Positions 11,501 through 22,130 of a DNA stretch of 64,000 nucleotides are shown piece after piece. The notes under the pieces are model-generated. The model was not told the DNA's origin and did no database searches. It saw only the letters and a list, made by a program, of their open reading frames with translations. The DNA comes from Porites lobata. Taxonomy: Eukaryota; Cnidaria; Anthozoa; Scleractinia; Poritidae. The position numbers and the translations under genes were made by a program. The stretch spans positions 2,447,001-2,511,000 of the forward strand of contig CALNXK010000030.1 in NCBI GenBank assembly GCA_942486035.1, read 5' to 3'. Positions within the stretch are counted from its first letter, which is position 1, and each line of letters starts with the position of its first letter.

Positions 11501-14500
11501 CCGTGAACCAGTCACCAAGGTAAAATAATTTATGTGGTAATATTTAAAGTAATGCTAGGATTCTGTTTCCATATGCGACTGACAGTCCTGTTTCCTGCAT
11601 TGGTGGTGTTTGAGGAGGAAGGTGATCAAAAGAAAATCTAGGTGCCCTGGAATGCGAATGGTGTTCTTCCTCCCTTGCATGCCCTTCTTACACAACTGAA
11701 TTCCCTCTTTTCTTTCTTTTTTTTAAATGCTTGCCATGCAAGCTAGCACTTCATTGGCAAGTTAGATGTAGAGGTGAAAGAAATTAGGTACAAGACAACA
11801 GGACAATGGTCTGTTGAAGTTACAAGAGTTTTCTGTGTCTCTATTTAATACTCTGTTCTATGTCTGTTTCGTGTTCTTATTGTGTAATATCTTGCCTGAT
11901 TCTTGTACGATTTGCATAATATCCAGTTTCACCTAGATTAAAATGGTTGTGGTCCATTTTTGCATATATTCATTTGCCATCAGCAATTTCACGGTTCCCA
12001 ATCTTTTTTCAAACAATATCTAGAATTTACAAAAGTGCAATTTGGTTGTTAATGGTCCATTTTTCTGTTTCTTGCATTCATTTGTCACTGTTCTTTTTAG
12101 TAATTTAAAGGTCAGTCCCCATCTTTTTTTCAAACAATAACTAGAATGCTACAAAAGTGCATATTTAGCTGTTAATGGAATCAGTTTCATCAAAACCATT
12201 GTCGTTTATTATGTTAGGTCCTGTGGATGTTGGATACCAGTTCTAAAGCAAGCAAGTATCAGGTAGAAGATTTTGCTGAAAAGATAGAATCTTTTTGTTG
12301 TTGTTGTTGTTTTTTTTGTTGTTTTTTTTCCATGAAGGGGCAGGGGTGGGGCAGAGAGCATTGACCTCCTGAACTGAAATATATTTTATGTTGTGGTTTA
12401 GTTCTTTTCAAAATTGTCTACCAAAACATCATGAAATAGTGATATCTTCATATCACAAGCCCCTGCTTAACCCTCAGCACTCTAAGGTAAATTCCCTAAA
12501 ATTTTCTCCATATACTGCTAACGCTCGCTGGTTTTGTAAAATGATGTATCAACTTGCTTTACTTGTCCTAGGTCCTCAGCATAAGTGGAGATGGTAAGTT
12601 GCTCATCTGGCAACTGTCACCTGGATCACATGACCTCAAACTGGTCAGTGGATTCATCTTACAGACAGAGAGTGTTCCTCGCAGCATGCGCTTGAGCAAA
12701 GCCCGTGGTGATGCAGAAATGGGAGGTACTGTACTCTTCTGGTGATAAATTACTTTGTGCGTAGTGACACTCATGTTGACGTGACCTATTGATATTAATG
12801 TATCTCTAGTCTGAAAAAAGCCACTCTTATTTTTTGGCTGATTTTCTATTACCGGTAGGCTTTGTTCATATGGCACTGGACAAATTTGCGACTGTTTGAA
12901 AATTTGTCCATGTGAACAGAGCAAAAATATTGAACAGTCCCGTGTGAGCAAAGTGTCGCATCAAATTTAAATTCAAGTGGTCAAAAATTCTTCCAGTGCC
13001 GTGTGAACATAAGGTAGCCTTACTTATCATTTTTATAGTCTCCATGTCTATCACTCTCACTCACTCTGCATACTGTATATTAAATTTCTCTTGTTTTTTC
13101 CCCTCAATTTCCAGTGACAAGCATGTCTTTTTCTCATGAAGATCGCAGTCTGTTTGTGTTAGGATCAGAGGCAGGGGGTGTATTCAAATGCTCCATGACC
13201 TCAAGGGGTCCTCCTCTGACAAGTAAGTTACCTGCAACCTAAACCATAAATTAGCCAACTCAGAAATGAGAATGTCTGCTTTGGCTTGTTTCACCAATAT
13301 AGTCAGTAGATTTCTGTTCACACTATTTATTCTTCTAAAACCTCCATGTGAGCAGTGAGCCCGAGCAAAGCAGCACAAGCACTGAGTCCCAAGCAGTGGG
13401 CGGGGTTGGATTATTTATTTATTTTATTTGTTTATTTTTTTATTATTATTATTTTTTTCATTTTTTTCATGTACTCAATTTCAATTTCAGGGCAGGAAAT
13501 ATGACTTAACTGAGTGTTTAAGCCTGAATAAGGTGTTCAAAAGGGGTCAAAGAATGCCGATTTATTGAATAAATCTTAGTCCTTAAAAAATATAATTTGT
13601 CCTTGAAAAGTCCACCAAAAGTCATTAAAAATTATTTTTCTGAAGTTGTATGAACCATGCCTATAGCCGAGACGTTAGAGTGTCTAACCGGTAACTGGCA
13701 GGTCGTGCATTCAATTCCTGCTGAGGGCTCACAATTTTTTTTCCGAGCATTTCTTCACATAGTTCACATCTACTTCAGCTTGAAAATCGCTGGTCTATTT
13801 TGCACCCAACTAGACTGCTAAAGGAGCCTTTGTGACCTGTGACAGAACCAGACTGGCTGCAAAATCCTTTACTCATTAAGGACCGTATTTATCTCCTTAA
13901 CAAAGTCATTTCTCCTTGTATTTAGAAATTCTTTTGTCGTTGTTGTTGCTGTTGAGGTTGTAATTCTGTTTCTGCGATATCATTGTTATTATCACAGACA
14001 CGCACAGTTCGGTGCCGCTACGTTCTCCAGTAACCTTCGCATTCTCTCCTCATTTTGGTCCCGTGTTTTCTGTGGATTGTTCACCTTATCATAGGAATCT
14101 TTTCCTCACGTGTGGTACAGACGCGTCTGTCAGACTCTACTCCATGCTACAGGTCAGCAAATGTGTGCTTCCCTTGTGTAAGCGAATGTTAAATCCCTTC
14201 TGTCTTTTCTATACTGAGACGTTTCAGAGTGCGCGGATTTTGCTTCAAGCAAACCAGTGACATGTATGGTTTAAAGAAATTAGAGGTTTCCTCGAAAAGA
14301 GTTGACCATGCATCGTTTAGTTCCATGGACATGTCCACGACTGTCCTTTAGATTCGAGACGAGCAAAAGCGGTCGTTTCGCCCGAAAGTCGATTCGCCCG
14401 ACGGCGTTCGCCAGGACATTGGTCGATTCGCCCGATGACATACAACACTCTAAAACATGGTGAGCATACCTTTAGAGGTTTTATTTTAGTTACCCTTGGA

Positions 14501-16564
14501 TTCCACATGTGCAGGCACTGTCTTTCCAAACATATTCCCCTTTTTCAGGCTTAAAGAACGACAAACACGCTTCGGGCGAATCGACTTAGTCTGGGCGAAC
14601 TGCTATCGGGCGAAACGAAATGATACCGAGACGAGGACGACCACAAGGACGAGACTTTAATCCAAGTTTTTTCGCGTTTTCCCAAAAAATAGACACCCCG
14701 GAAAGCTTTTTGTTAATTTTTCTCCACAGAAAAGTTAACTGAGTTCAACTGTAGTTTTCGACTTTACCTTTGTTTTCACAACATAAAATTAGAACCAAGT
14801 GGCCCAAACCAGGTCACATATGTGGGGCGAACACGTTTCGGGATGGGACCACTCTGGCATTGTTCACTAAGTCCTCCCTAGCATAGACGATTCTTTTCAT
14901 TGACAAGTAGTCCGTTATTGCATTTACTACAGGGGGAGCCTTGGGTTGCTTCCTCCAGTGAAATGAAATACGAGTAAAATAAAAAGTCTTTACGTTTCAC
15001 AGTCCAAGCCTTTGTTCTCTGTGGAGCCTGGTGCTGGGTACTTGTTCAGAGTTCGCTGGTCACCCTCGAGACCTTTGGTGTTTTCCGTGGTCACAGCCGA
15101 TGGTAGATTACTTATTTATGACTTAAAGGTGTGTGTAAACGTTCACTTCGTTAGTGTCCTGGGGTCAATTTAATAAAACTTGTACACGTGTAATTCACAA
15201 GTGTAGCCACGAGTCTGAAAACAACATCTACACTTGGAAATCTTACTTGTGAAAGTTTTATTGAATTGCCCCCAGACTAGGTGTGCCTTAGAAATGTAAA
15301 CTTTCGAATGGCACCCCTTACAGTTCGCCCTTCAGCTATCCTTAGCTAAAATTAGCCTGCGAACACGTTCTCGACTTTCCCCCTCTTCCACGCTGTTACG
15401 CAAAAATTCCGAAATTTTTAGTTTATTTTATAGTTGTTCATAACAATCTTTCATAACTGATACGTCTATAATAGGTGATCTGAGCCCTTTTGCAAGCATT
15501 ATATAAATGTGAATTTAACTAAGTGGAAATTTTTTTGAATTGTTTGCTTTAGAAATGTAAACTTTCGAATGGCACCCCTTACAGTTCGCTCTTGGGACGA
15601 GGCTGGGTATTAACTGTTTACGCAAGGGGAATAGGCGGTGGCGTGTTAAATTACTGTGAGAATATTTATTTTGTAGATTAACCGCATCAACCCAGTTGTC
15701 TCATTGGACGTCACGGCCAATAAATCACCAGTCTATTCACTGGAATACAACCTTCAAAGGTACCCTTTTTTGGTTTATTTTCCCCTTCGGCTATATTTCA
15801 TCCAGTTTTGGTTGGTTGGCGAACTAAAGCCACAGGATACCCACTCAGTCGAGCTCTATAGCACAAAGCACCTATTAGTATTGCTACTCCCCACCCCTTC
15901 CCTGGACGGAATGCTTTCTTTCACAGTATTAGCCCAAGCATGACATCGCTATTTCTGATTTATTTCCCACCCCTCCCTCAGGCGGAATGCTTTCTATCAC
16001 GGGATCAACCTAAGCTCTGCATCGCTATTTTGCTATTGGTACCAGAAGCTCTCACCCTGCCCCTACCCAGGTGGAACGTGGGATATTGTACAGCTTACAT
16101 TAAATAAAACGAAGCTTTTGCCACGCAGCTTTTGGAAAGTTCGTGAAAGAACGTTAATGGGCCCTTTGCACAATACAGTCACATGGCACAAAAACGCCTT
16201 GATGGAGGGCAAACCGGCAACGCAATGGAACGTAGAAAAGGTGAAGGATTATTACTTTTCGGAATGATGTTTGTCTTTCTTGTCGTTTGCCATCCAGCAA
16301 GGTGTTTTTGTCCTATCTGATCGTTTTATGCCAAGGGCCCATTAGTTTAGTTCCTTTTTAAAGCCCTTTCTGTAGCCCTGTGGTGCTTTACGTAGCCTTA
16401 CACTGCCATTTCTTTGTGTTTCGTCTTTTAGACGTCAAATAGTTGCCACTGGAGATTCTCAGGGACGTATTAAAATATGGCGACTAAGCGATGACTTAAC
16501 AAACCAGAGCGCTCGAGAGGAAGAATTTTTAGCTGTTATAGCAAATGACGCACAAACAGAATAA
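5577..16564 (+). CDS. DYNC2I2: Dynein-2 intermediate chain 2 (WDR34), 16 exons, complete
   Basis: Exons: 5577..5635, 6723..6807, 7213..7275, 8720..8801, 9701..9783, 10205..10257, 10617..10731, 10951..11017, 11425..11519, 12218..12262, 12572..12725, 13115..13222, 13998..14152, 15003..15128, 15677..15759, 16432..16564. Phases close throughout to give 501 aa (human about 536). The product is a WD40 intermediate chain of cytoplasmic dynein-2, the retrograde intraflagellar transport motor. Diagnostic blocks are SHAFDGFEV, LSWNSTGSVIA then YGRFDHEDW, FHPKLPSVIAGGTFNGEVQVWD, SVPLRSPVTFAFSPHFGPVF with CSPYHRNLFLTCGTDASV, RWSPSRPLVF and ATGDSQGRIKIWRLS. They line up with vertebrate WDR34 from start to end. 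The N-terminal arm keeps two QT motifs (VAQTSEI, EAQTEEE) where the human protein binds light chains. An ATTAAA at 16699-16704 is a candidate poly(A) signal. Many introns carry transposon remnants. Confidence 0.95.
6165..6520 (-). mobile_element. 3' fragment of a CR1/L2-type LINE
   Basis: Read on the minus strand, one frame gives TVWNTLPSAIRSIQSVQG and, after a frameshift, FKPALKTFL. This is the typical C-terminal end of reverse transcriptases in CR1/L2-like LINEs. A short GATAAGATAAGATGAGATA-type tail lies at 6168-6186. The copy is truncated at its 5' end and frameshifted, and lies in DYNC2I2 intron 1. Confidence 0.55.
6836..6880. repeat. 45-bp near-perfect AT-rich palindrome
   Basis: Two arms of about 21 bp (CAACTTCTAATAAATAATAA plus one flanking base, and its reverse complement) surround a 3-base centre. 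It starts 29 bp downstream of the DYNC2I2 exon 2 donor. It could form a hairpin in DNA or pre-mRNA. Confidence 0.7.
8189..8643. mobile_element. hAT-like non-autonomous element with 8-bp target duplication
   Basis: The left end CAGGGTTGTCAAAAC and the right end GACAGCCC are imperfect inverted repeats; CAGGG is the usual hAT start. TAAGAGTT flanks it on both sides (8181-8188 and 8644-8651), an 8-bp duplication as hAT elements make. The right end lacks two terminal bases. No coding capacity is seen. It sits in DYNC2I2 intron 3. Confidence 0.65.
8970..9060 (+). mobile_element. Penelope-like element 3' fragment
   Basis: About 90 bp matches the 3' untranslated part of the Penelope-like copy at 62940-63020 (GACTGTTTAACTGTGACAAT, then CTTCATAGCCAATAACATCA). 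It is short, truncated at both ends, and intronic. Confidence 0.6.
9170..9560 (-). mobile_element. Penelope-like element 3' end, inverted copy
   Basis: The reverse complement runs from AAACGCCACTGAATCG (also found at 62844-62859) through the same 3' tail and on into TGAAGATGACTACTGCACAG then TTGTCGAAACGCCAGCGACT (9211-9256). That last block is the conserved terminal segment of anthozoan Penelope-like elements as I recall them. A (TTG)n run at 9519-9534 interrupts it. It lies 91 bp or so from the plus-strand fragment. Confidence 0.6.
10345..10410 (-). mobile_element. tRNA-derived SINE head
   Basis: On the minus strand an A-box-like TAGCTTAGTTGCATAGC is followed about 35 bases later by a B-box-like GGTCATAGCTTTGACTCC. 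No complete cloverleaf can be drawn, so a SINE remnant is favoured over a tRNA gene. Confidence 0.4.
11942..12185 (+). repeat. Diverged tandem duplication, about 120-bp unit
   Basis: TTTTTTCAAACAATATCTAG then ACAAAAGTGCA (from about 12004) recurs as TTTTTTTCAAACAATAACTAG-like sequence (from about 12124), with matching upstream words GGTCCATTTTT and CATTCATTTG. It is two units in DYNC2I2 intron 9, noticeably diverged. Confidence 0.5.
12856..13019. mobile_element. MITE with GTTCAYAYGGCACTGGA inverted repeats
   Basis: GTTCATATGGCACTGGA at 12864 and its counterpart TCCAGTGCCGTGTGAAC at 12992-13008 match at 15 of 17 positions. Flanking TAGGCT and AGCCT suggest the ends lie slightly further out. 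It is non-coding and lies in DYNC2I2 intron 11. Confidence 0.55.
13660..13735 (+). mobile_element. tRNA-derived SINE head
   Basis: An A-box-like TAGCCGAGACGTTAGAGTG is followed by a B-box-like GGTCGTGCATTCAATTCC and then a T-rich tail. The B-box departs from GGTTCRANNCC and no acceptor stem forms, so it reads as a SINE rather than a functional tRNA. Confidence 0.5.
14364..14626. mobile_element. MITE with TTTCGCCCGA-rich ends and 9-bp target duplication
   Basis: CGAGACGAG stands directly before (14355-14363) and after (14627-14635). Inside, TCGTTTCGCCCGA near the left end is mirrored by TCGGGCGAAACGA near the right, and more copies of GATTCGCCCGA or its complement form sub-terminal arrays. 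The host sequence is another repeat (a GAGACGAGGACGAC family also seen near 45625). It lies in DYNC2I2 intron 13. Confidence 0.65.
15161..15273. mobile_element. Short MITE with GGGGTCAATTTAATAAAACT ends
   Basis: The left end GGGGTCAATTTAATAAAACT and the complement of the right end GGGGGCAATTCAATAAAACT match at 18 of 20 bases. CACAAGTGTAG and CTACACTTG form an inner stem. It lies in DYNC2I2 intron 14 and no clear target duplication is seen. Confidence 0.6.
15288..15589 (+). repeat. Perfect 41-bp direct repeat pair
   Basis: The same 41 bases (starting TTAGAAATGTAAACTTTCGA and ending CAGTTCGC) occur at 15288-15328 and 15549-15589, 261 bp apart. Both copies are in DYNC2I2 intron 14. They are identical, so the duplication is recent or the copies have been homogenised. 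Confidence 0.85.
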
Positions 16565-17691
16565 AGTACACATGTAGATTTGGACAGTGAAGCGTCATCT
16601 GAATGGAATTTCTGCAGTCGCTCATCAGACGTCATTTCGTGGGGGAATCAGTTGGGGCGTCGCGAAATGATGTCGGCTGTTTTCTCCGGCTATCCTAAAT
16701 TAAACTTTATAGAAATATGAATGTTATTATATGAGATTTTAGCTGTCTTGTCGATGTCTTTACCTAGCTTTTTTTCTTTTTTTGTATATTTATTTATGCA
16801 AACAATGAAACAAGATGTAGAATACTTCACTCAGTCATAAGGGTGTTTGATACAAATACATGTATTTATTATAATTATTTATTTATTCGTTTTTAAACGT
16901 GTTGCTGCTTTTGATCATCAGACGACTTAATTACGATCACAAAATTAAGGAAATACGGTGAAACTTGTATTAAACAGACACCCACGAGGCCTTCGCTAGT
17001 GTCCGCTTAATAGAGCTGTCGACTAATTACAGGTTCGGTTTACAGAAAATATGGGGAGAAACGTGTGAAACAAACAGAAACGTTGATTCGCTTAATACAG
17101 AATGCCCTTAAGGGTTCATGGTCTTAAGACTGCGCGTGCACGCCGTTTTGTCGGCCGACGCCAACCTCGTGAAAAAGCGTCTGCGAATGCTCAAGGCGTG
17201 CGTTTGCCTTAGCCTGTTCCCTCTTCTCTCTCTGCTTCTCCCTCTCCTCCTCCTTATTTTTTTTCTCCTGCTCTCTGATTTCGCGCCGCAGACTATTTCC
17301 CTTTCATAAACGGTCGTTGCTATTTTTAACGGTCGATGCTACCACTGGAAACTAAGGCTTGAGTCACGATAGATTTAATATATTCCCTGAATTAATAAGT
17401 AACAGTAAGGCAAATAATACGTTTTTCTGAATAGTCATAAACCACGTTGAAGCCCAAGTTGAATTTACGTGAAATTTACGGAAAGGGCTAGGTTCACTGT
17501 TATTGATGTATTAGGTGAGAAAGACAGTTTGCTAGTTTATGCACTTAAATTTTTCGGAATTTTGGCGGGTCGGTGTGGGAAATTGTCTGCGCCGCACTAC
17601 ATCCCCGCGGCTGCACCACTAGCTGAGCGCCTGGGACATCTTTTAGCAGTTGTTGTAGTTGTCTCATCTTCCCTTTTTCAAAGATCGATCG
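16565..17691. other. Intergenic region between convergent DYNC2I2 and TPR-CHAT genes
   Basis: It holds the DYNC2I2 3' UTR, with ATTAAA at 16699. A repeat at about 16955-17115 has words such as GTGTCCGCTTAATAGAG that resemble Tc1/mariner-type MITE ends, and a pyrimidine-rich run follows at 17211-17275. No additional gene is supported. Confidence 0.5.
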
Positions 17692-20600
17692 TCAGCGGGC
17701 ATCTCTGTAAAAGTTGAATGTGACATCGTCACCGATCAGTACGAATGGAGCCCAATGTTTGACATCACTGAATCTGTCTGATTCCCTCATTACTTTCATC
17801 GCCATGCTTAGACACCTACTGGCACTAAGTCCTTCCACCAGATTGTTGTAGAAGTTTCTCATGAGTTCTTGAGTGGCTTCATTGCAAATTCCCCACAATG
17901 ACACTAAAACCGAGCGCGCGCCAGCGCTCAGAAAAGCCCGAGCAATATTCACCACACCCTCAGACCTGACCTCTCCTCGACCACTATGATAGCAGCTTAG
18001 AACAACCAATTTCGCTTGTAGCTCTACGTCTTTGAGGTCTCTTATAGTCAAGAGGTAGTCTTCCTCTTTGAGGGTCTCTGAAAAGTGCGTCGTATTAGGG
18101 GACAAAACAATTTCACCAGTTTCCACTTTTCCACGAGCGGCAATGTGTACAAGCGTCGCTGAGCGTATCCGTCCTAGCACCTCTTGCTTTGTCGCGTCTC
18201 TTCCACTGAGCGGCTTAGTGTTCAGAATCATTCCTATCAATTCGATCTCTGTTTTAGCGGCTGGCAGTTGAGGAAGGCCAGTAACCTCGACTTTTTTATT
18301 TCCTTTCCTTTTCTTTTTCTTCTTGTCTTTTTTCTTTCCTTTTTTCTCGACGCGAATGCTTCCCAGCCATGGATCTCCAACAAGCAGCGCAACGTCTGTT
18401 CTGCGTCGACCTTCTGAGCACTGTTCCATTACCGTCAAGCTGCTTAAAGTGGGTATTATACGAACTGTAGACATTTCAGAGAAAAATTTGGAATGTCGAT
18501 CTAGGAGGGCAGCAAACGGAGCATATAACAATGGACCATCCGGAACAACAACAACCTCATCACCTTGAATTTTGTTTGCCATAGGGCTTATAACCATGTC
18601 ATCTAATACCCTCAAAGGATCTTCTGTCCCACTAACTGGAGCTGGCCTTTTCATATTAGATTTATCGCGCGTTTCTGCATTCACCAAAGCGTCAAAAGAA
18701 CGATCCTCATAACTACCGCTTTCCTCCTCCCCAGTTCTATAGTAATCATTCTGACTTAACGAAGCCAACGAAGCGTCGACACAGTCTTTCAAATATCGCT
18801 GATCAATTTCTTTTTGTTCATAGTAAAGGCTATTGCCTTTGTCTAAAACCCAAAAATTGATTGCGTTTTGGTCAACTGCTATGAATACTATTTGCGGCGA
18901 AGAAGCATTGAGAAATTCATTTTCATTCGCTTCACGAAAAACTGTCTGATTAGAGGTAATACCATATTCCCATTCTATGAGATCCTCTAGAGCTTGCTCG
19001 CGCTCCCTTTCAGCTGTCAAAAGGGCTTCCTTGACATTTCCTTGCTGCAAAAGAACTTTCCATAGAGCATTGTAGTTATCTTTTTGATAATTTCGAAGGC
19101 TAATTTGCCAGTGTTCTTTCAACTGAGGATTATTTTTGATGCCATCGAACAATTTTGCGCTTAATTTGTACGATTCTTCTGCCCTCGACAAGTCACCTAA
19201 AAAGTAATGTGTATTTCCTAGATGGTTGTAACCAATTCCCTCCTCAGCCTGGTCGCCTGTCATTTTAGCAGTACTTAGGTGCAGTAAATGATACTCTAAA
19301 CCTTTCTTGAAATTGCCCTGACGGCAAAAGTCACGGCCAAGACTCTGATACCCATGTCCTTCTGCCGCTTTGTCTTGCAATTCTTTGGAAATGCTTAGAG
19401 CTTGTTGATGGCATTGTGCCGCTGTTTCAAAATTGCCGAGAAAGTGGTAAGCATCGCCAAGGCTGCCATACGCTTGTCCTTCACCAGTCCTGTCTCCTAC
19501 CTCTTGTGTAATAACGAGGTGTAACTGGGAACAATATAGTGCTCTTTCGAAATCACGTAGAAAACAGTAACTAGTAGACAGACTAGCATAGGCACGTCCT
19601 TCTACTTTCCTATCTCCAGTTTCTTTGGCTGCACTGAGATATAGGTCGTAGTACTTAACTGCTGTCCTATAATCACCAAGAGATCTATAACAATGTCCAA
19701 GACTAGCGCACGCATCTGCTTCTGAATGCCTGTCTCGTCGGTCCTTTGCAATTTCAAGTTGTTGCTGATGATACCCTACGGCTGTACGGAAATCCCCTAA
19801 GTTACGATACGCCATTCCCAGGTTTGAGTAAGCAACTTCTTCTTTAACTTTGTCCCCGATTTCTTGGACAACGCTTAAATGAAGGTTGTGATACTGTATG
19901 GATCTTCTAAAATTGCAAAGGGATGCATAAGCAAAGGCAAGATTGGCATACGCATTTACTTCCCCTGTTCGATCACCCAGTTTTTTGGCAATGATGAGAT
20001 GTAAGCGGTGGTACTCTATTGCTTTGTTAAAATCCCTCAGGCGAACATATACTCTCCCAAGATTAGCACAAGCACTTTTTTCACCTTTCTTGTCGCCCAG
20101 TTGCTTGGTAATGTCAAGATGAAGTTGGTGGTAGACTTTGGCGTTTATGAAATCATTCAAACCGTAGAAGGCAGAGCCAAGATTGCTGTACGCACGTCCT
20201 TCCCCAGCTCGGTCTCCCAATTCTTTACAGATAGCGAGATGTCTCTCGAGGTAGTTGATAGCTTCCTTCAAGTCACCGAGATGAAAGAAGGTAATGCCAA
20301 GGCTGCCACAGGCGAGGCCTTCTCCAGTTCTGTCGGCAATTTCCTCGGTAATTTTAAGATGCAATTCATGCCACCGTATGGCTTCCTGGAAATCACCTTC
20401 ATTGAAAGATTTAATGGCAGTTCTACGATACAAATGTCCCTCTAAAGCTTTATCATGGAACTCCTCCTCCCAGTTCTTTTCATTAACATTCTAAAGATGC
20501 AAAGACAGTCGTTAAAACAAATGTAGAACCATAGCAAGTGTGCCAGGCGTTTCAACATAGTTTGAAGTGCTCCCCTCTTATTTTTAGATTCTACTCTAGG

Positions 20601-21649
20601 CCAGCATGGCCGTGGAACCCAGATGCACCCGCCACCTGGTCAGCGAAATCGATTGAAAGTCAGACTTCGGGTGAGTAGGCCCGTACTCATTCTGGGGTGG
20701 ACCAACTCACTCATGGTCTCAGAATTAATAACTGAGGAAAAGGTGCCTCTCACAAAAGGTGCCTTTGTTTCACATTTGCAGAAGTTTGGACCTTTAAGCT
20801 TTCTAATGTACTCGGATAAGCTCCAAAACTGTACTGATCTGGCTTTTGTGGGACGTAAAAGAACCCCAAGGGACCTAAGAATATCCTGGATTGACGACCC
20901 CTGGTGTCCGTTTCCAGGCAGCAGTATCCTGGAGCCTAATTTATCTTTTTTGAATTGGGCCATACCACGAGAATGTTGTTAAAGTGTTCAAAGGTTATTT
21001 CTACACTACACCGAATGGCTATTGCGCCAACACGAACACTGTATCAGATAGGGCTTTTTTCACACATAACAACAACGAAGCTGCACCACCACCATCCCCG
21101 ATCTAATTGAACTGTATTGGCCCTGATTTAAGGCAACCAAATTAGACTAAAAAACAGGACTATTTTACTCACCGAAACGGCCCCATTCACGGTAGAGCTA
21201 AAACAGATCTTTCTGATTTACAGTGTGTAATTTCAAAGATCAAATACCACATTTGTTACTTTTAAGCTTTACAACCGTTTATAAAGAGAATGAATAAGTT
21301 GCGCAATGTTTCCCTCAGAGCCTCAAAAAAAAAAACAAATCCAAAGCCACTTATGGCTATCACGCAAACCTTCTTGTTATTGGCCATGGCTACATAATTT
21401 TGTTTTGTTCCTGCTCAATTTATCCAGTTTTCTTGATCTGAATCTGAGTAGCTCTAACCTTTCTTAGAGTTGAGGTAGGTACGGGACTTTTACAAAGCTT
21501 TTTTGTGCCTGCAACCCAGTCACAAATAAATGAAATCAATGATTGAAACTTAATTGAAGCCCTACCGCTGCCTTGTCCTCCCCAGTTCCATATTCTGACT
21601 CAATTTCTTGAAAATCAGTTGCTTCAACTGCAGTAGTCGTGTCACTCAT
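17692..21649 (-). CDS. TPR-CHAT protein (TTC28-like), both CHAT catalytic positions substituted
   Basis: Exon 1 is 21566..21649 (28 codons, ATG at 21649, donor GTAGGG). Exon 2 is 17692..20490 (acceptor CTTTAG). Phase is 0 and the product 960 aa. Residues about 47-490 are some 11 tetratricopeptide repeats of strict 40-aa period, with the pattern GEGxAYxSLGxxYxxLGDF and YHxxHLxIAKExGDR; a degenerate repeat ends at the AEREREQAL helix. The C-terminal part is a CHAT (caspase-like) domain with VVPDGPLLYAPFAALL, VHIAARGKVETGEIVLSP, LVVLSCYHSGRGEV, ARAFLSAGARSVLVSLW and HWAPFVLIGD. Family members usually read HIAAHG and LSCCHSGRG; here they read HIAARG (R814) and LSCYHSG (Y862). A Lys-rich insert lies near residues 740-760. 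A pseudo-protease scaffold is inferred. Substrate and pathway are unknown. Confidence 0.88.
20491..21565 (-). other. Single intron of the TPR-CHAT gene
   Basis: GT-AG intron of 1075 bp. Overlapping open frames on both strands at 20623-20982 show no recognisable domain, and no splice phase links them to the gene. A dispersed repeat is possible, but I cannot identify it. Confidence 0.5.
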
Positions 21650-22130
21650 ATCTGTGGCTTTAGCTTTTTTCACTCTGGCGTTTTTAAAAGAAAATGGGCC
21701 TCTTCTAGCTGCTCACCTGATTAAACATAATGAAGGAATGTATATAAGTTGTGATTTGTATATAACGTACAGATGCGTGTTTCTTTGACACAATGTAATG
21801 GATAAGGTGGTCTCCTTCCAGCAGCAAGTGTCGTTAGACTTATTTGAATGTTTCTTCTTTCTTGTGTGGTGCTCAAGCGAATTTATGGCCACTTTATATA
21901 ATTTTATTGGGACAAACAGGTTCCAATAAAACACATAAGATGGCCATAAATTGGTTTGGGCAGCACACTGGAAAGAAGAAACACACAAGGAAAGTAAATT
22001 AAGCCGTTTTGTATTTAAATTCTTTCATATTCGTAGGTTCAAAGAAATGGTACATTATTTCCGCATACAAATCCTTATATGTTGAAAGTTATGCAACAAT
22101 GCCAATGGTCATATTTCAAGCTTGGACGAC

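Noticed and set aside
12594..12600. Splice donor GTAAGT inside DYNC2I2 exon 11
   Set aside because: The frame reads on as DGKLLIWQLSPGSHDLKL, a normal WD-repeat block, so the site is coding and not used in this model.
13660..13735. tRNA gene on the plus strand
   Set aside because: B-box mismatches and no cloverleaf. SINE remnant.
17118..17309. Leucine-rich plus-strand frame resembling a membrane protein
   Set aside because: The hydrophobic run is a translation of a CTC/CTT pyrimidine tract, not a credible gene.
20008..20445. Plus-strand open frame of 145 codons over the TPR array
   Set aside because: It is antisense to the TPR-CHAT exon; its length comes from the periodic repeat codons of the real gene and it has no domain of its own.
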